From assembly GCA_963843685.1 (NCBI GenBank), contig CAWJLO010000021.1:1-64000 (forward strand): a stretch of 64,000 nt of DNA, read 5' to 3'. Positions within the stretch are counted from its first letter, which is position 1. Every line of letters starts with the position of its first letter. The notes below the pieces were generated by a model, which did not search any database, was not told the DNA's origin, and saw only the letters and a list, made by a program, of their open reading frames with translations. The translations under genes were made by a program, and so were the position numbers. This document shows, in pieces, positions 8,126 through 16,379 of the stretch. Source of the DNA: DASQHL01 sp963843685 (GTDB lineage: Bacteria > Chloroflexota > Dehalococcoidia > DSTF01 > JACRBR01).

Positions 8126-9396
8126 TTAATCAACCTGAACGCGATCGACTGGGCGATCTGGCCAAAGATCGTCGAGAGTTCGGTCGGGTTCGAAGTCGTG
8201 TAGTAGTGGTCGTTCGTGCCGGCGGTCGAGGACGCGATGCACTTGAGCAGACGCTGGTCGGCGATCGTGTCGGGATCGCTGTTGCCGATGTTGGAAGACG
8301 AGCAGTAGCTGCTCGACGGCGTGTTGCCATCGTCCGAGCCGCAGACGCTCAATCCGACGATATAGATCTCGACGCCGGATGCCTTCAGGCTGTCCGCCAA
8401 GGTCTTGGTCTTGGTGTCGAGTTGGCGCTCTCGCGTGTCCGAGTTGGAGCCGGGGTTCGAGCTGCTGATCGAACCGTTGTGCGGCGCGGAGCATCCGGTG
8501 CTTAGGTACGTGTCGGAGTTCGACGGAGACGTCGTCGGCCGGCAGGCCGCATCGGGCGATCCGGGGCTTCCCGAAACATAGGACGCGGCGTTGTACGTGT
8601 TGTCACCGTCCGTGAGCAGGATGATGTAGCGCCGCGCGTTCGACGCGGTGCTGTGTCCCGTGCCGAATAAGATGTCATCGGCTTCCTTCAATCCCCCACA
8701 GACGTTCGTGCCGGTGCCGCCCACGGCGGTGTATCCGGAGATTGTGCTGTTGAGCGTGGATGCGCTTGAGCTCAGATTCACAACGGAGCTCGTGTCGATG
8801 CAGCCGCTGTCGTGGTCCGGCGGGTCGAAGCAGCCACGGAATCTGGTCACGCCGACCTGTGTGGCCGAGCTGGGCAGCAGCGTGTTGACGAAGGTCGTCG
8901 CCGCGTCGCGCGCCTCCTTGATTGGGCAGCCGGAGTTGCTCTGGGATCCGTTGCACGGGCTGGCGCCCATGCTCCCCGTGGCGTCGATGCCCATCACGGC
9001 GTCGGTGGGGATGGTGCCGAAGCCGGCCGTCGCTTCGTTCTGTACGGTGAACGTCTTGATCCCGAACACCCGCATGAAGATCGTGTTCACGGTCTTCCGC
9101 GCCACGACGCGCACCTGCTGCGACGGCACGTCCGGATAGACCGAAACTGCGATCGTGTTGTCGGAGTCGTTCGCTTTCACAAACGCCTTGGCGGAGCTGG
9201 TGGCGTTCGTGATGTTCGGGAGCTGCTTGGCGCCCGCAAGTGCGGCCGAGTCGACCGTGCGCCCAAGCTGCGCGCGCGCGATCAGGATCTTGCCGATGTC
9301 CGCGCTCAGGCCTGAGAGGCCGAGTACCACGAGCACGAGCAGCCCCATCAGTGGCAGCACCTGCCCTCTCTCGTTGCGTCTGCGTCTGCGATGCAT
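8122..9396 (-). CDS. TadG-like protein with von Willebrand factor A domain
   Basis: About 424 aa. Residues 1-45 form the TadG/TadE-type leader (ERGQVLPLMGLLVLVVLGLSG) with one membrane helix, followed by GRTVDSAALAGAKQL, typical of TadG N-termini. From about residue 130 a vWA domain begins with GIDATGSMG, a variant of the metal-ion-dependent adhesion motif DxSxS, and includes RYIILLTDGDNTYN. Several paired cysteines suggest an extracytoplasmic location. ATG 9396 is chosen because GAGGAAAG lies just upstream, overlapping the end of the first TadE gene; an open frame further upstream is not used. It probably forms surface structures together with the two flanking TadE proteins. Confidence 0.85.
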   Translation of the reverse strand: MHRRRRRNERGQVLPLMGLLVLVVLGLSGLSADIGKILIARAQLGRTVDSAALAGAKQLPNITNATSSAKAFVKANDSDNTIAVSVYPDVPSQQVRVVARKTVNTIFMRVFGIKTFTVQNEATAGFGTIPTDAVMGIDATGSMGASPCNGSQSNSGCPIKEARDAATTFVNTLLPSSATQVGVTRFRGCFDPPDHDSGCIDTSSVVNLSSSASTLNSTISGYTAVGGTGTNVCGGLKEADDILFGTGHSTASNARRYIILLTDGDNTYNAASYVSGSPGSPDAACRPTTSPSNSDTYLSTGCSAPHNGSISSSNPGSNSDTRERQLDTKTKTLADSLKASGVEIYIVGLSVCGSDDGNTPSSSYCSSSNIGNSDPDTIADQRLLKCIASSTAGTNDHYYTTSNPTELSTIFGQIAQSIAFRLIK

Positions 9397-9404
9397 CACT
9401 TTCC

Positions 9405-9857
9405 TCAGTTCAGCTTTGGCATCGTGGTTTGGGAGCACATCGTGATGCTGTTCGGCATGATCAGCGGCACGTGGATGAACGTTGTGTGGTCGTAACAAGC
9501 CTTCACAGTGACCTCGTTGGTGACGACTCCGTTCGAGTCGGTGACCGTGCCGTGCGTCACCGTGACATTGCTCGTCGGCGTCGTGTTCTTCAGGCGGCCG
9601 AGGTCCTTCACGACGAGCGCCTGGATCGCGGAGTCGGAGGCGGCGCCCTTCGACCCGAGTCGCGCCCCGTCGCGGGCCGCGCTGACCACCGACGTGTAGG
9701 CGTTGAATCCCGCGGCGACCTCAACGATGCCCACGATCAGCACAAGGAAGAGCGGCAGCATGATGGCCAGCTCGGCAGTCCCCTGGCCCAACTCGGCGAG
9801 GAATCCGAAGCGCAGCCGGCGGAAGAAGCCGTGAGCGGGAGTGCTTCGGTCCGTCAT
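9405..9857 (-). CDS. TadE-like pilus assembly protein (first)
   Basis: 150 aa. A basic cytoplasmic leader of about 22 residues is followed by LGQGTAELAIMLPLFLVLIVGIVEVAAGF, in which GQxxAEL precedes a single membrane helix as in TadE proteins, then AARDGARLGSKGA and a beta-rich extracytoplasmic domain. It is the first gene of the TadE-TadG-TadE operon; nine bases separate it from the vWA gene. No pilus ATPase or prepilin peptidase is in the window, so the rest of the machinery must be encoded elsewhere. Confidence 0.85.
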   Translation of the reverse strand: MTDRSTPAHGFFRRLRFGFLAELGQGTAELAIMLPLFLVLIVGIVEVAAGFNAYTSVVSAARDGARLGSKGAASDSAIQALVVKDLGRLKNTTPTSNVTVTHGTVTDSNGVVTNEVTVKACYDHTTFIHVPLIMPNSITMCSQTTMPKLN

Positions 9858-9957
9858 TCTTGCTCCGTGCGGGCCGCCTGTATCCCGGCGTGGACCAGCG
9901 ACGCGCGTGTGCCTTCTTCTCTCTTAACGATCAAGCCGGGGAAGCATCACACGCCCT

Positions 9958-9978
9958 GGCGCCCTCTTTGGGGGCGCC
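9958..9978. promoter_or_regulatory. Perfect 7-bp stem-loop upstream of the Tad operon
   Basis: GGCGCCC and GGGCGCC pair around a 7-base loop, about 100 bp upstream of the first TadE start. It could be a leader structure of the Tad transcript or a terminator for the convergent direction. I do not see the conserved core of a cyclic-di-GMP riboswitch here. Confidence 0.35.
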
Positions 9979-10128
9979 TAAGACGCGTACCGGTAGTCCA
10001 CCTGATACGCTCCCTCATCAGATTGTCGGCAGGCTGTGAGCGTTCTGAGGGGTTTTCGGGCGCAGTGGGGTGCCGTTTGTGGTTCCTGCGGCGGAATTCG
10101 GCGGCGCGCCGCAGGTTCGCCGGCCAGG

Positions 10129-10311
10129 CTACATCGCCAGCGGGAGTTCCCGCTGCTGCTCCTGCAGGGCGATCGCGACGCGCAGAAGCCGCTCCATGGC
10201 GTCCGCCCGGTACATCCGCCAATCGATGGCGAAGTGGTCGATTTGGCGCACGAGTTCCGTGTCGAGGCGGACGTGCACCATTTCGCGGGGTTCGCGGCGC
10301 TCGGCGGTCAT
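10129..10311 (-). CDS. Small ribbon-helix-helix (CopG-like) protein
   Basis: 60 aa. After a short polar N-terminus comes a beta strand, MVHVRLDTELVRQID, followed by two helices (HFAIDWRMYRADAMERLL, RVAIALQEQQRE). This is the ribbon-helix-helix pattern of CopG/MetJ-type DNA-binding proteins, which act as dimers. ATG 10311 has a GGGAGGA Shine-Dalgarno eight to nine bases upstream. No toxin gene adjoins it, so it is a solitary regulator or an orphan antitoxin. It lies between the Tad operon and a DUF4037 gene on the same strand. Confidence 0.7.
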   Translation of the reverse strand: MTAERREPREMVHVRLDTELVRQIDHFAIDWRMYRADAMERLLRVAIALQEQQRELPLAM

Positions 10312-10436
10312 GGCGGTCGTTCCTCCCGTGCAGAGAGCCTCGTGATACGTGTGTATCGTCGGTTTGGATCCGCGCCGTAGTAGGGAATCCGCCTAGCGAT
10401 GCCACCCTCGGCGCGTAAGGACGCGGACGCTTGGCG

Positions 10437-11510
10437 CTAGGCCTGGTCCTCGTGCTCCAACAGCGCGGCCGCTGCCGTCTGCTGGCCGAACAGCGCGCCG
10501 ACAGAGGCCACCGTGGCGCGCGGGTGGCTCAGCAGGTCCGTCGAGTCGGCGAACTGGTCGATGCTCCCGACCAGCCCGCGCGAACGTAGCCACTCGTCGT
10601 TGATCTGCGATCGGCATGCCGTGACGAAATCGACCGACGCCGACACCAGGAAGGGTCGCCCGTAGAACTGCCGCGGCTCAGGCTCCACGCGCGGCGCGAT
10701 CCCCAGCGCGTTCTGACGCTCGCCGACGAGTCGGTACGCCAGCGCCAGCCCCGCCTCGCGCTCCGCGTAATCTGCCGCCCCCAGCGCGCGCTCAAGCGCC
10801 GGCCCTATGTCGGCCGCCGCCTCCAGTCGCGCGAACGCCGAGCCGAGCCATTTCATGTACGGAGGATAGCGCCGCTCCAGTAAGAAGCAGAGCCGGACGA
10901 GATCGCGCACGATCCGCGCCGCAACAAGCTGCGAGCCCAGCTCGTCGCCCTTCTCCGCGGTCCGACCGACGAACGCCTCTTCCTGCGAGATCCGCTGCCA
11001 CTGGCATGCCAGCAGGTAGAGCCAGACATCGCGCGGATACCACACCAGCGATGCCTTGGCTCGCGTGAGGTCCCCCGGGCCGTCGTGGAACACCGGGCCG
11101 CTCGTCACCTCCGCCAGCCTCTCCTGCGGCATCGCGAGCCAGTCGAGCGTGCTCAGCGCGCCCGTGGGGTCCGCGCCGAGGCGGCCCTTCAGCCACGAGC
11201 CGACGGTGGCGATCTCGATGTGGTGCTGCACGGGCACGTCGTCCCAGCCGTAGCGCACCGGCCAGCCCCGAAACGTCGCCGGTAGCGCTTGGTCGACGTC
11301 GCGCGCCACGTCGTTGACCGCGCCGGCTTCGACGAACAACTGCAGCCGCGGGCCCCAGCCGTGGTCGGTCGAACGCTCGTCGTCGAACCCCAGCACGTCG
11401 GAGCCGTAGCCGATCAGCGCCGCCGCGTGCGGCCGCGCACCGACGATCGGGCAGACGACTTCGTCGTAGAACGCCCGCGACAATTCCCGGCCGGCCAGCG
11501 CCTCTCCCAT
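10437..11510 (-). CDS. DUF4037 (nucleotidyltransferase-fold) protein
   Basis: 357 aa. The N-terminal half has ALIGYGSDVLGFDDERSTDHGWG, which resembles the Gly-Ser plus paired Asp signature of nucleotidyltransferase-fold proteins, with a further HIEIATVGSWL segment. The C-terminal half is helical (RDVWLYLLACQWQRISQEE, VRDLVRLCFLLERRYPPYMKWLGSAF). This combination is characteristic of DUF4037 proteins; no activity is established for them to my knowledge. ATG 11510 is preceded at six bases by TAAACT and not by a ribosome-binding site, suggesting a leaderless message. Confidence 0.75.
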   Translation of the reverse strand: MGEALAGRELSRAFYDEVVCPIVGARPHAAALIGYGSDVLGFDDERSTDHGWGPRLQLFVEAGAVNDVARDVDQALPATFRGWPVRYGWDDVPVQHHIEIATVGSWLKGRLGADPTGALSTLDWLAMPQERLAEVTSGPVFHDGPGDLTRAKASLVWYPRDVWLYLLACQWQRISQEEAFVGRTAEKGDELGSQLVAARIVRDLVRLCFLLERRYPPYMKWLGSAFARLEAAADIGPALERALGAADYAEREAGLALAYRLVGERQNALGIAPRVEPEPRQFYGRPFLVSASVDFVTACRSQINDEWLRSRGLVGSIDQFADSTDLLSHPRATVASVGALFGQQTAAAALLEHEDQA

Positions 11511-11516
11511 CTCGCA

Positions 11517-11522
11517 AGTTTA
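11517..11522 (-). promoter_or_regulatory. Candidate -10 element (TAAACT), leaderless spacing
   Basis: TAAACT on the minus strand ends six bases before ATG 11510. Confidence 0.5.
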
Positions 11523-11548
11523 GCCCGCGACGGGAGACTGATCGTCAG

Positions 11549-11839
11549 TTATCCCATCTTCGCGATGCCCTGGCCGAGCTCCTCGAAGGTCATCGCGGGC
11601 GTGATCGTGACTTGGGCGTCGAGCTCCAGGAAGAGGGGCTCGCCCGACTTCGGCATGTCCGATGGCTCCTTCAGGTCGAAGAAGATGAAGGCCGTCCGCA
11701 TGCCCCCCTCGACCGTGAAGTACACGGCCTCCGGCTTCAGCGTCTCGATCACCTTCGCCAACGTGGGACCCATCGTCCCGTTCTTGATCGCCGCATTGCC
11801 GGTCGCGGTCGGGATGTTGGCTTTGACCATCACGCGCAT
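11549..11839 (-). CDS. Conserved small protein of ferredoxin-like (dimeric alpha/beta barrel) type, unknown function
   Basis: 96 aa starting MRVMVKANIPTATGNAAI, with GGMRTAFIFFDLKEPSDMP and GEPLFLELDAQVTITPAM following. The alternation of strands and helices resembles the dimeric alpha/beta-barrel folds of small stress or monooxygenase-like proteins; this is inference only and no catalytic residue is evident. AAGGAGG lies nine bases upstream of ATG 11839, supporting the start. It stands alone, 240 bp from nadA, which is divergent. Confidence 0.6.
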   Translation of the reverse strand: MRVMVKANIPTATGNAAIKNGTMGPTLAKVIETLKPEAVYFTVEGGMRTAFIFFDLKEPSDMPKSGEPLFLELDAQVTITPAMTFEELGQGIAKMG

Positions 11840-12007
11840 TGTTGGCTGCCTCCTTCACAGAACCTGACTCTGCCCGCCCTGGGCCGGGCGCCCGGGAAGT
11901 CTGTCACCGTGGTTCTGCTTGTTCAAGCGGTCGTGAGCGATCGCACACACAACGCCGCCTCCAACGTGAGAGAGATCCAACCCCGAGAGGTCGTGCCGCC
12001 TATCCGT

Positions 12008-12057
12008 TTGACAGCCGCGCGCGACAGTGGTAAGTTAGTGTCGTAGTGACACTAACT
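12008..12057 (+). promoter_or_regulatory. nadA promoter with a perfect palindromic operator
   Basis: A consensus -35 TTGACA (12008-12013) is followed at 17 bp by TAAGTT (12031-12036) as a weak -10. Overlapping and following it is a perfect palindrome with 10-bp arms, AGTTAGTGTC (12033-12042) and GACACTAACT (12048-12057), with a 5-bp spacer. The position over the -10 and transcript start is that of a repressor site. NAD biosynthesis genes are commonly controlled by NrtR or NiaR repressors; which protein binds here is not shown. Confidence 0.7.
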
Positions 12058-12077
12058 CCAATTGCGGAGGGATTCCG

Positions 12078-13280
12078 ATGACCATGCTCGCTGAACGTTC
12101 GGTTGCGCAGCCCATCGCCGGCATCGCGTGCGAGGCCGACTCGATCGCCACGGTACCGCTGACCGAGGAGCGCTCCTTCGCGTACTGGCAGCAGGACATT
12201 CCGCAGGAGTACTGGAGGCTCTCCGCCGACGAGTTGGCGGCACGCATCGCCATCGCCCGCCGCAAGCTCGGGTCGCGGCTCGTCGTGCTGGGCCACCACT
12301 ACCAGCGCGAGGACATCATCCAGTTCGCCGACTTCCGTGGCGACTCGTTCAAGCTCTCGCAGTGGGCGGCCGAGCGCCCGGAGGCGGAGTACATCGTCTT
12401 CTGCGGCGTCCACTTCATGGCCGAAGCAGCCGACATCCTCAGCGCGGGCCATCAGACCGTCATGCTGCCGAACCTGGCCGCCGGCTGTTCAATGGCCGAT
12501 ATGGCCGACCCCGACGACGTCTACGCCGCCTGGGCCGAGATGGAGGAGTTGGGCATCGCGCAGGACACGCTGCCCATCACCTACATGAACTCGGCGGCCG
12601 CGCTCAAGGCGTTCGTCGGCGAGCACGGCGGCGCCGTCTGCACCTCCAGCAACGCCGCGAAGGTGATGGAGTGGGCCTTCCAGCGCAAGAAGCGCGTGCT
12701 CTTCTTCCCGGACCAGCACCTCGGCCGCAACACTGGCGCCGCGATGGGCATCCCGCTCGACGAGATGCTGCTCTGGGGTTGGGCGCGGCCGTACGGCTCC
12801 ATGGGCGGCCAGACTCTTGAGGCGCTGCAGCGAAGCCGCGTCATCCTCTGGGCAGGCCACTGCTCCGTCCACCAGCGCTTCACCCCGCATCAGATCGCGG
12901 AAGCGCGCGCGAAGTATCCCGATGTCCTCGTCGTGGTGCACCCGGAGTGCCGTTACGAGACCGTGCAGGCGGCGGACCTCAACGGCTCCACGGAGTTCAT
13001 CGCCAGGACCGTGGCGGACGCGCCCGCCGGCTCGACGATCGCCATCGGCACCGAGATCAACCTCGTGAGCCGCCTCGCGCACGAGCACCCTGACAAGACC
13101 GTGTTCTGCCTGGACCCCGTCGTCTGCCCCTGCTCGACGATGTACCGTGTGCACCCGGCGTACCTCGCCTGGACCGTGGAGTCGCTGGCCAACGGTCGTG
13201 TGGTAAACCAGATCTCCGTGCCTGACGACATCAAGCGCAACGCAAAGCTCGCCCTCGACCGCATGCTGGAGATCAAATAG
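12078..13280 (+). CDS. nadA: Quinolinate synthase
   Basis: 400 aa, long form. Condenses iminoaspartate with dihydroxyacetone phosphate to quinolinate in de novo NAD synthesis, using a [4Fe-4S] cluster in the cytoplasm. Diagnostic segments are VVLGHHYQREDII (residues about 69-81), FCGVHFMAEAADIL with cluster Cys at about 109, MNSAAALKAFVGEHGG, CTSSNAAKVMEWAF, FFPDQHLGRNTG, HPECRYE and CPCSTMYRVHP. GGAGGG lies seven bases before ATG 12078. nadB and nadC are not in the window, so the gene stands alone under its own operator. Confidence 0.96.
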   Translation: MTMLAERSVAQPIAGIACEADSIATVPLTEERSFAYWQQDIPQEYWRLSADELAARIAIARRKLGSRLVVLGHHYQREDIIQFADFRGDSFKLSQWAAERPEAEYIVFCGVHFMAEAADILSAGHQTVMLPNLAAGCSMADMADPDDVYAAWAEMEELGIAQDTLPITYMNSAAALKAFVGEHGGAVCTSSNAAKVMEWAFQRKKRVLFFPDQHLGRNTGAAMGIPLDEMLLWGWARPYGSMGGQTLEALQRSRVILWAGHCSVHQRFTPHQIAEARAKYPDVLVVVHPECRYETVQAADLNGSTEFIARTVADAPAGSTIAIGTEINLVSRLAHEHPDKTVFCLDPVVCPCSTMYRVHPAYLAWTVESLANGRVVNQISVPDDIKRNAKLALDRMLEIK

Positions 13281-13353
13281 CCATCAGCCTGTCAAGCCGA
13301 GCTCCGGCCGGTCGAGACACTGAGTACTGAAAGGCCGAGGGCTGAATCGCTCG

Positions 13354-13893
13354 CTACGGCGTCGCGAGCAGCTTGCGCACGAGCGGCGGCATCAGCGCCG
13401 CCAGCGGTGACGGCGGCTCGGAGACGTCGTTGACCTCGAACCCGCGCGGCGTGAAGCGCCAAGTGCGGAACCCCGCGGCATGGATCTTCAGCTTGCGGCA
13501 GATCTTCTTCGCCGCCGCGCCGCAGCCGACCGGCACGTACACGTAGAAGGCCTGGTCCGGGATCGCGGCGAAGCGCGCCCAGCGAGCCTTTGCCTCCGCG
13601 TCGTTCACCATCTCCGTGGTTGCCAGCGCCGCCGTCATCACGAGCCGCGTCTCACCCGTGTTCAGCTTCTCAACGACGACGATGTCCGGCGCCACCTCGT
13701 CCTTGCCGACTTGCACGCCCATCGTCACCTCGGGCACGTTGACGTGCGTTCGATAGGAAGGGTGCTCCTTCGTCGGGAAGACGAAGCGCGCCGCGGCGAT
13801 CTCGTGCGCGGCCTTCGCGAACTGCTCGTCCTGCGTCCGCGGCGTGCGCTGCAGCAGTTCGTCCACGTTCTCCCAGCGCGTATCGAGACTCAA
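13354..13893 (-). CDS. Hypothetical protein
   Basis: 179 aa, not recognised. It has no signal peptide or membrane segment. A central stretch, TMGVQVGKDEVAPDIVVVEKLNTGE, followed by TTEMVNDAEAKARWARFA and FYVYVPVGCGAAAKKIC, is reminiscent of Uma2/PD-(D/E)XK-like endonuclease folds (an Asp, then Glu-x-Leu, then a helix), but this is only a resemblance. The start is a TTG at 13893 with GGGAGGGCGAC just upstream, which I prefer over internal codons. Lies between nadA (convergent) and tRNA-Ser. Confidence 0.6.
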   Translation of the reverse strand: MSLDTRWENVDELLQRTPRTQDEQFAKAAHEIAAARFVFPTKEHPSYRTHVNVPEVTMGVQVGKDEVAPDIVVVEKLNTGETRLVMTAALATTEMVNDAEAKARWARFAAIPDQAFYVYVPVGCGAAAKKICRKLKIHAAGFRTWRFTPRGFEVNDVSEPPSPLAALMPPLVRKLLATP

Positions 13894-13973
13894 GTCGCCC
13901 TCCCGTAGCTTCGATTCCGGTGCATCCGAAGCTTAGGACACGCCCTTCGGCCGGACAAGGAGAGAAGAATCAC

Positions 13974-14064
13974 TGGCGGAGGGGGTGGGATTCGAACCCA
14001 CGGTGACCTTTTGAGCCACAACCGTTTTCAAGACGGTCTCCTTCAGCCGCTCGGACACCCCTCC
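13974..14064 (-). tRNA. tRNA-Ser (anticodon TGA)
   Basis: Minus-strand class II tRNA. The acceptor stem GGAGGGG (from 14064) pairs with CCCCTCC, the anticodon arm carries TCTTGAAAAC with anticodon TGA, a long variable arm (GTGGCTCAAAAGGTCAC) marks a serine tRNA, and the T arm is GTGGGTTCGAATCCCAC. The discriminator is G and the CCA end is encoded (13974-13976). Confidence 0.96.
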
Positions 14065-14189
14065 ACGGCCATGGCGGAGCCATTGTAGCGTCCGCGCTCA
14101 CACCGCTGGCCGTCGGTCGCAGACCCTCCCTCGCTCCGCTACCATGTCCCGGCCGAGCACCCGCGCCGTGACGACACTCCGGGAGTGCG

Positions 14190-15510
14190 ATGAAACTCTG
14201 CTTCCTCATGTACCAGGGCAACATGTACTCCGGCGGCCAGGGCGTCTATCTCCACTACCTCACGCGAGAGCTGGCCCACATGGGCCATGACGTTCACGTC
14301 ATCGCCGGTCCGCCGTACCCCACGCTCGCCGAAGGCGTGACCGCGCACAACATCCGCGACTACAGCTACTGGAGCTACCACCACTACAAGAAGGACTTCG
14401 TCTTCAACCGGCCTCCCGCCAGCTACTTCCACCCCGTCAACTTCTACGAGTTCGTCTCCACCCGCCTCACCCTCTCCTCCTTGCTCGCGAACTTCAGCCT
14501 GCGCGCCTACTTCAAACTGCGCGAGCTGTCCCGCGAGCACCGCTTTGACATCGTCCACGACAACCAGACGCTGAGCTACGGCATCTGGGCGATGCACCGC
14601 AGCGGCTTCCCCCTCGTCGCCACCATCCACCACCCGTTGAAGTACGACCTGCGCAACGCCCTCCGTCAGTCGCGCAGCACCTACGAGAAGGCGCGCCGCA
14701 TCCTCTGGTCGCCGTGGATGATGCAGGAGTGGGCGGCGAAGTCCGTCGACCGCGTCATCGTGGTTTCGGAGACCTCCCGCCGCGACGTGGAGGAAGCGTT
14801 TGATCTCGACCCCGGCCATGTTCGCACCGTGTACAACGGCATCGACACCGACACCTTCCGGCCGCTGCCGGGCGGTGGAGCGCCGGCCGGACAAGCTGCT
14901 CTACGTAGGCAACTCGGAGGATCGCAACAAGGGCGCCCGCTACTTCCTGGAGGCGCTGGACCTGCTGAAGGACGAACTGGACTTCCGCGTCACGTTCGTG
15001 GACAACGAGAAGTGGCGCCTGAAGCTCGTGCCGGGCCTCGTCGACGAATTCGGGCTCAATTCGCGCGTCGACTTCACCGGCCGCATCCCCACGCCCGACC
15101 TCGTGCGGCACTACAACGAAGCGAAGCTGCTCGTCACGTCGTCGGTGCACGAGGGCTTCGGCCTTCCGCTCGCCGAGGCCATGGCATGCGGTACGCCCAC
15201 GGTGGCCACGCGCATCGGCGCGTACGAGGAGATCGTCGAGCACGGCAAGAGTGGCTGGCTCGTGCCGCCCGCCGACCCGCGCGCACTTGCGGAGGCGATC
15301 CGGATGATGTGGAATGACGCATCATTGCGCGACCGCATCGCGCAGGGAGGGCGCCAGCGTATCGTCGAGAAGTTCAACTGGCGCAAGGCCGCCGAAGAGA
15401 CGCTCGCCGTGTACGAGGAGCTGGTGCCGCCGCGCCGCCGCTCGTTCGCGTGGACAATCCCGTCGGCCAACGGCGCCGGCCAGCACGCCGAGTCAAGAGG
15501 CGCCCCGTGA
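14190..15510 (+). pseudogene. Glycosyltransferase family 4-type protein, frameshifted
   Basis: Begins MKLCFLMYQGNMYSGGQGVY at ATG 14190 with GGGAG upstream. The N-terminal Rossmann domain continues with IVHDNQTLSYG and RVIVVSETS. After DTFRPLP the frame breaks at a GGG run (14870-14872). Removing one G gives LPAVERRPDKLLYVGNSEDRN and the C-terminal GT-B domain with VHEGFGLPLAEAMACGTPTV, the nucleotide-sugar site typical of GT4 enzymes. Restored length is 439 aa. It is a close paralogue of the gene at 17902 (shared SGGQGVYLHY and SEDRNKGAR), which is intact. Likely adds a sugar to a surface glycan; donor and acceptor unknown. Confidence 0.88.
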
Positions 15511-15582
15511 CCAGTACTGGCGCCACGCCCGTTCTTTGTTATTTCCTCTTTGCTCACTGTTCTGGCCGCGAGGCCGCCGCCA

Positions 15583-16372
15583 ATGCCTGACAACATCGTC
15601 AACATCGACTTCCATCGCCACTTCCACCTTCAGCCCGGCGAACGGGTGCTCGATCTCGGCTGCGGCAACGGCCGCCACACGCTGGAGGCTGCACGCTTCC
15701 CGGCACGCGTCGTCGGGCTCGACATCTCGGCCGACGACGTGCGCGCCGCGAAGTTCATGTACGACGACCTGCGCCAAGAAGGGCGAGCTGCGCGGCCACG
15801 CCGACTTCATCATTGGCGACGCGACGAATCTCCCGTTCAAGGACGGCGCCTTCGACAAGTCAATCTGCACGGAGACGTTCGAGCATATCCCGGACGACCG
15901 CCGCGGTATTGATGAGTTCGTGCGCGTGACGAAGCCCGGCGCACAGGTCGCCGTGAGCGTCCCGGCGTACTGGCCGGAGCGGGCGTACTGGGCGCTCAGC
16001 TGGGATTACTGGCACTCGCCCGGCGGCCACGTACGCTGGTACCGGCCCGGTGAGATGCGCGCGATCCTGGAGCGGCACGGTATCGACGTGGAATTCATGC
16101 GCAGGCGCCACTCGTCGCAGAGCCTGTACTGGTTCCTCCGTTGCATCCACGGCCTGCCGAACGAGAACTTCCCGCCCGTCCGCCTCACCTGGAAGCTGAT
16201 CAACGTGCATCACAACCGGCGCATCAAGCTGCTGGAGCGGATCGAGGCCACCGCGAACCTCGTCATCGGCAAGGATCTCATCCACTACGGACACAAGCGC
16301 CCGGTGCCGCAACCGCGCCCATCCGACAACGGCGTGACCATGGCGACGGCGCTCAGCGCGAGCGAAGGGTAG
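15583..16372 (+). pseudogene. SAM-dependent methyltransferase, frameshifted
   Basis: From ATG 15583: GERVLDLGCGNGRHTLEA is the SAM-binding motif I, then VVGLDISADDVRAAKF. The frame breaks near 15772; removing one C joins to KKGELRGHADFIIGDATNL, FDKSICTETFEHI and GGHVRWYRPGEMRAILERHG. Restored length is 262 aa. Class I methyltransferase of the Methyltransf_11 type, probably acting on a lipid- or glycan-linked substrate, given its position between two glycosyltransferases. It is related to the N-terminal domain of the next gene (same EHxPDD/EHVDDD and GGHVRxYxP motifs). Confidence 0.85.
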
Positions 16373-16379
16373 GCGGCAC

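Noticed and set aside
9858..10030. Possible cyclic-di-GMP riboswitch upstream of the Tad operon
   Set aside because: Only a GC stem-loop is present; conserved riboswitch core sequences are absent.
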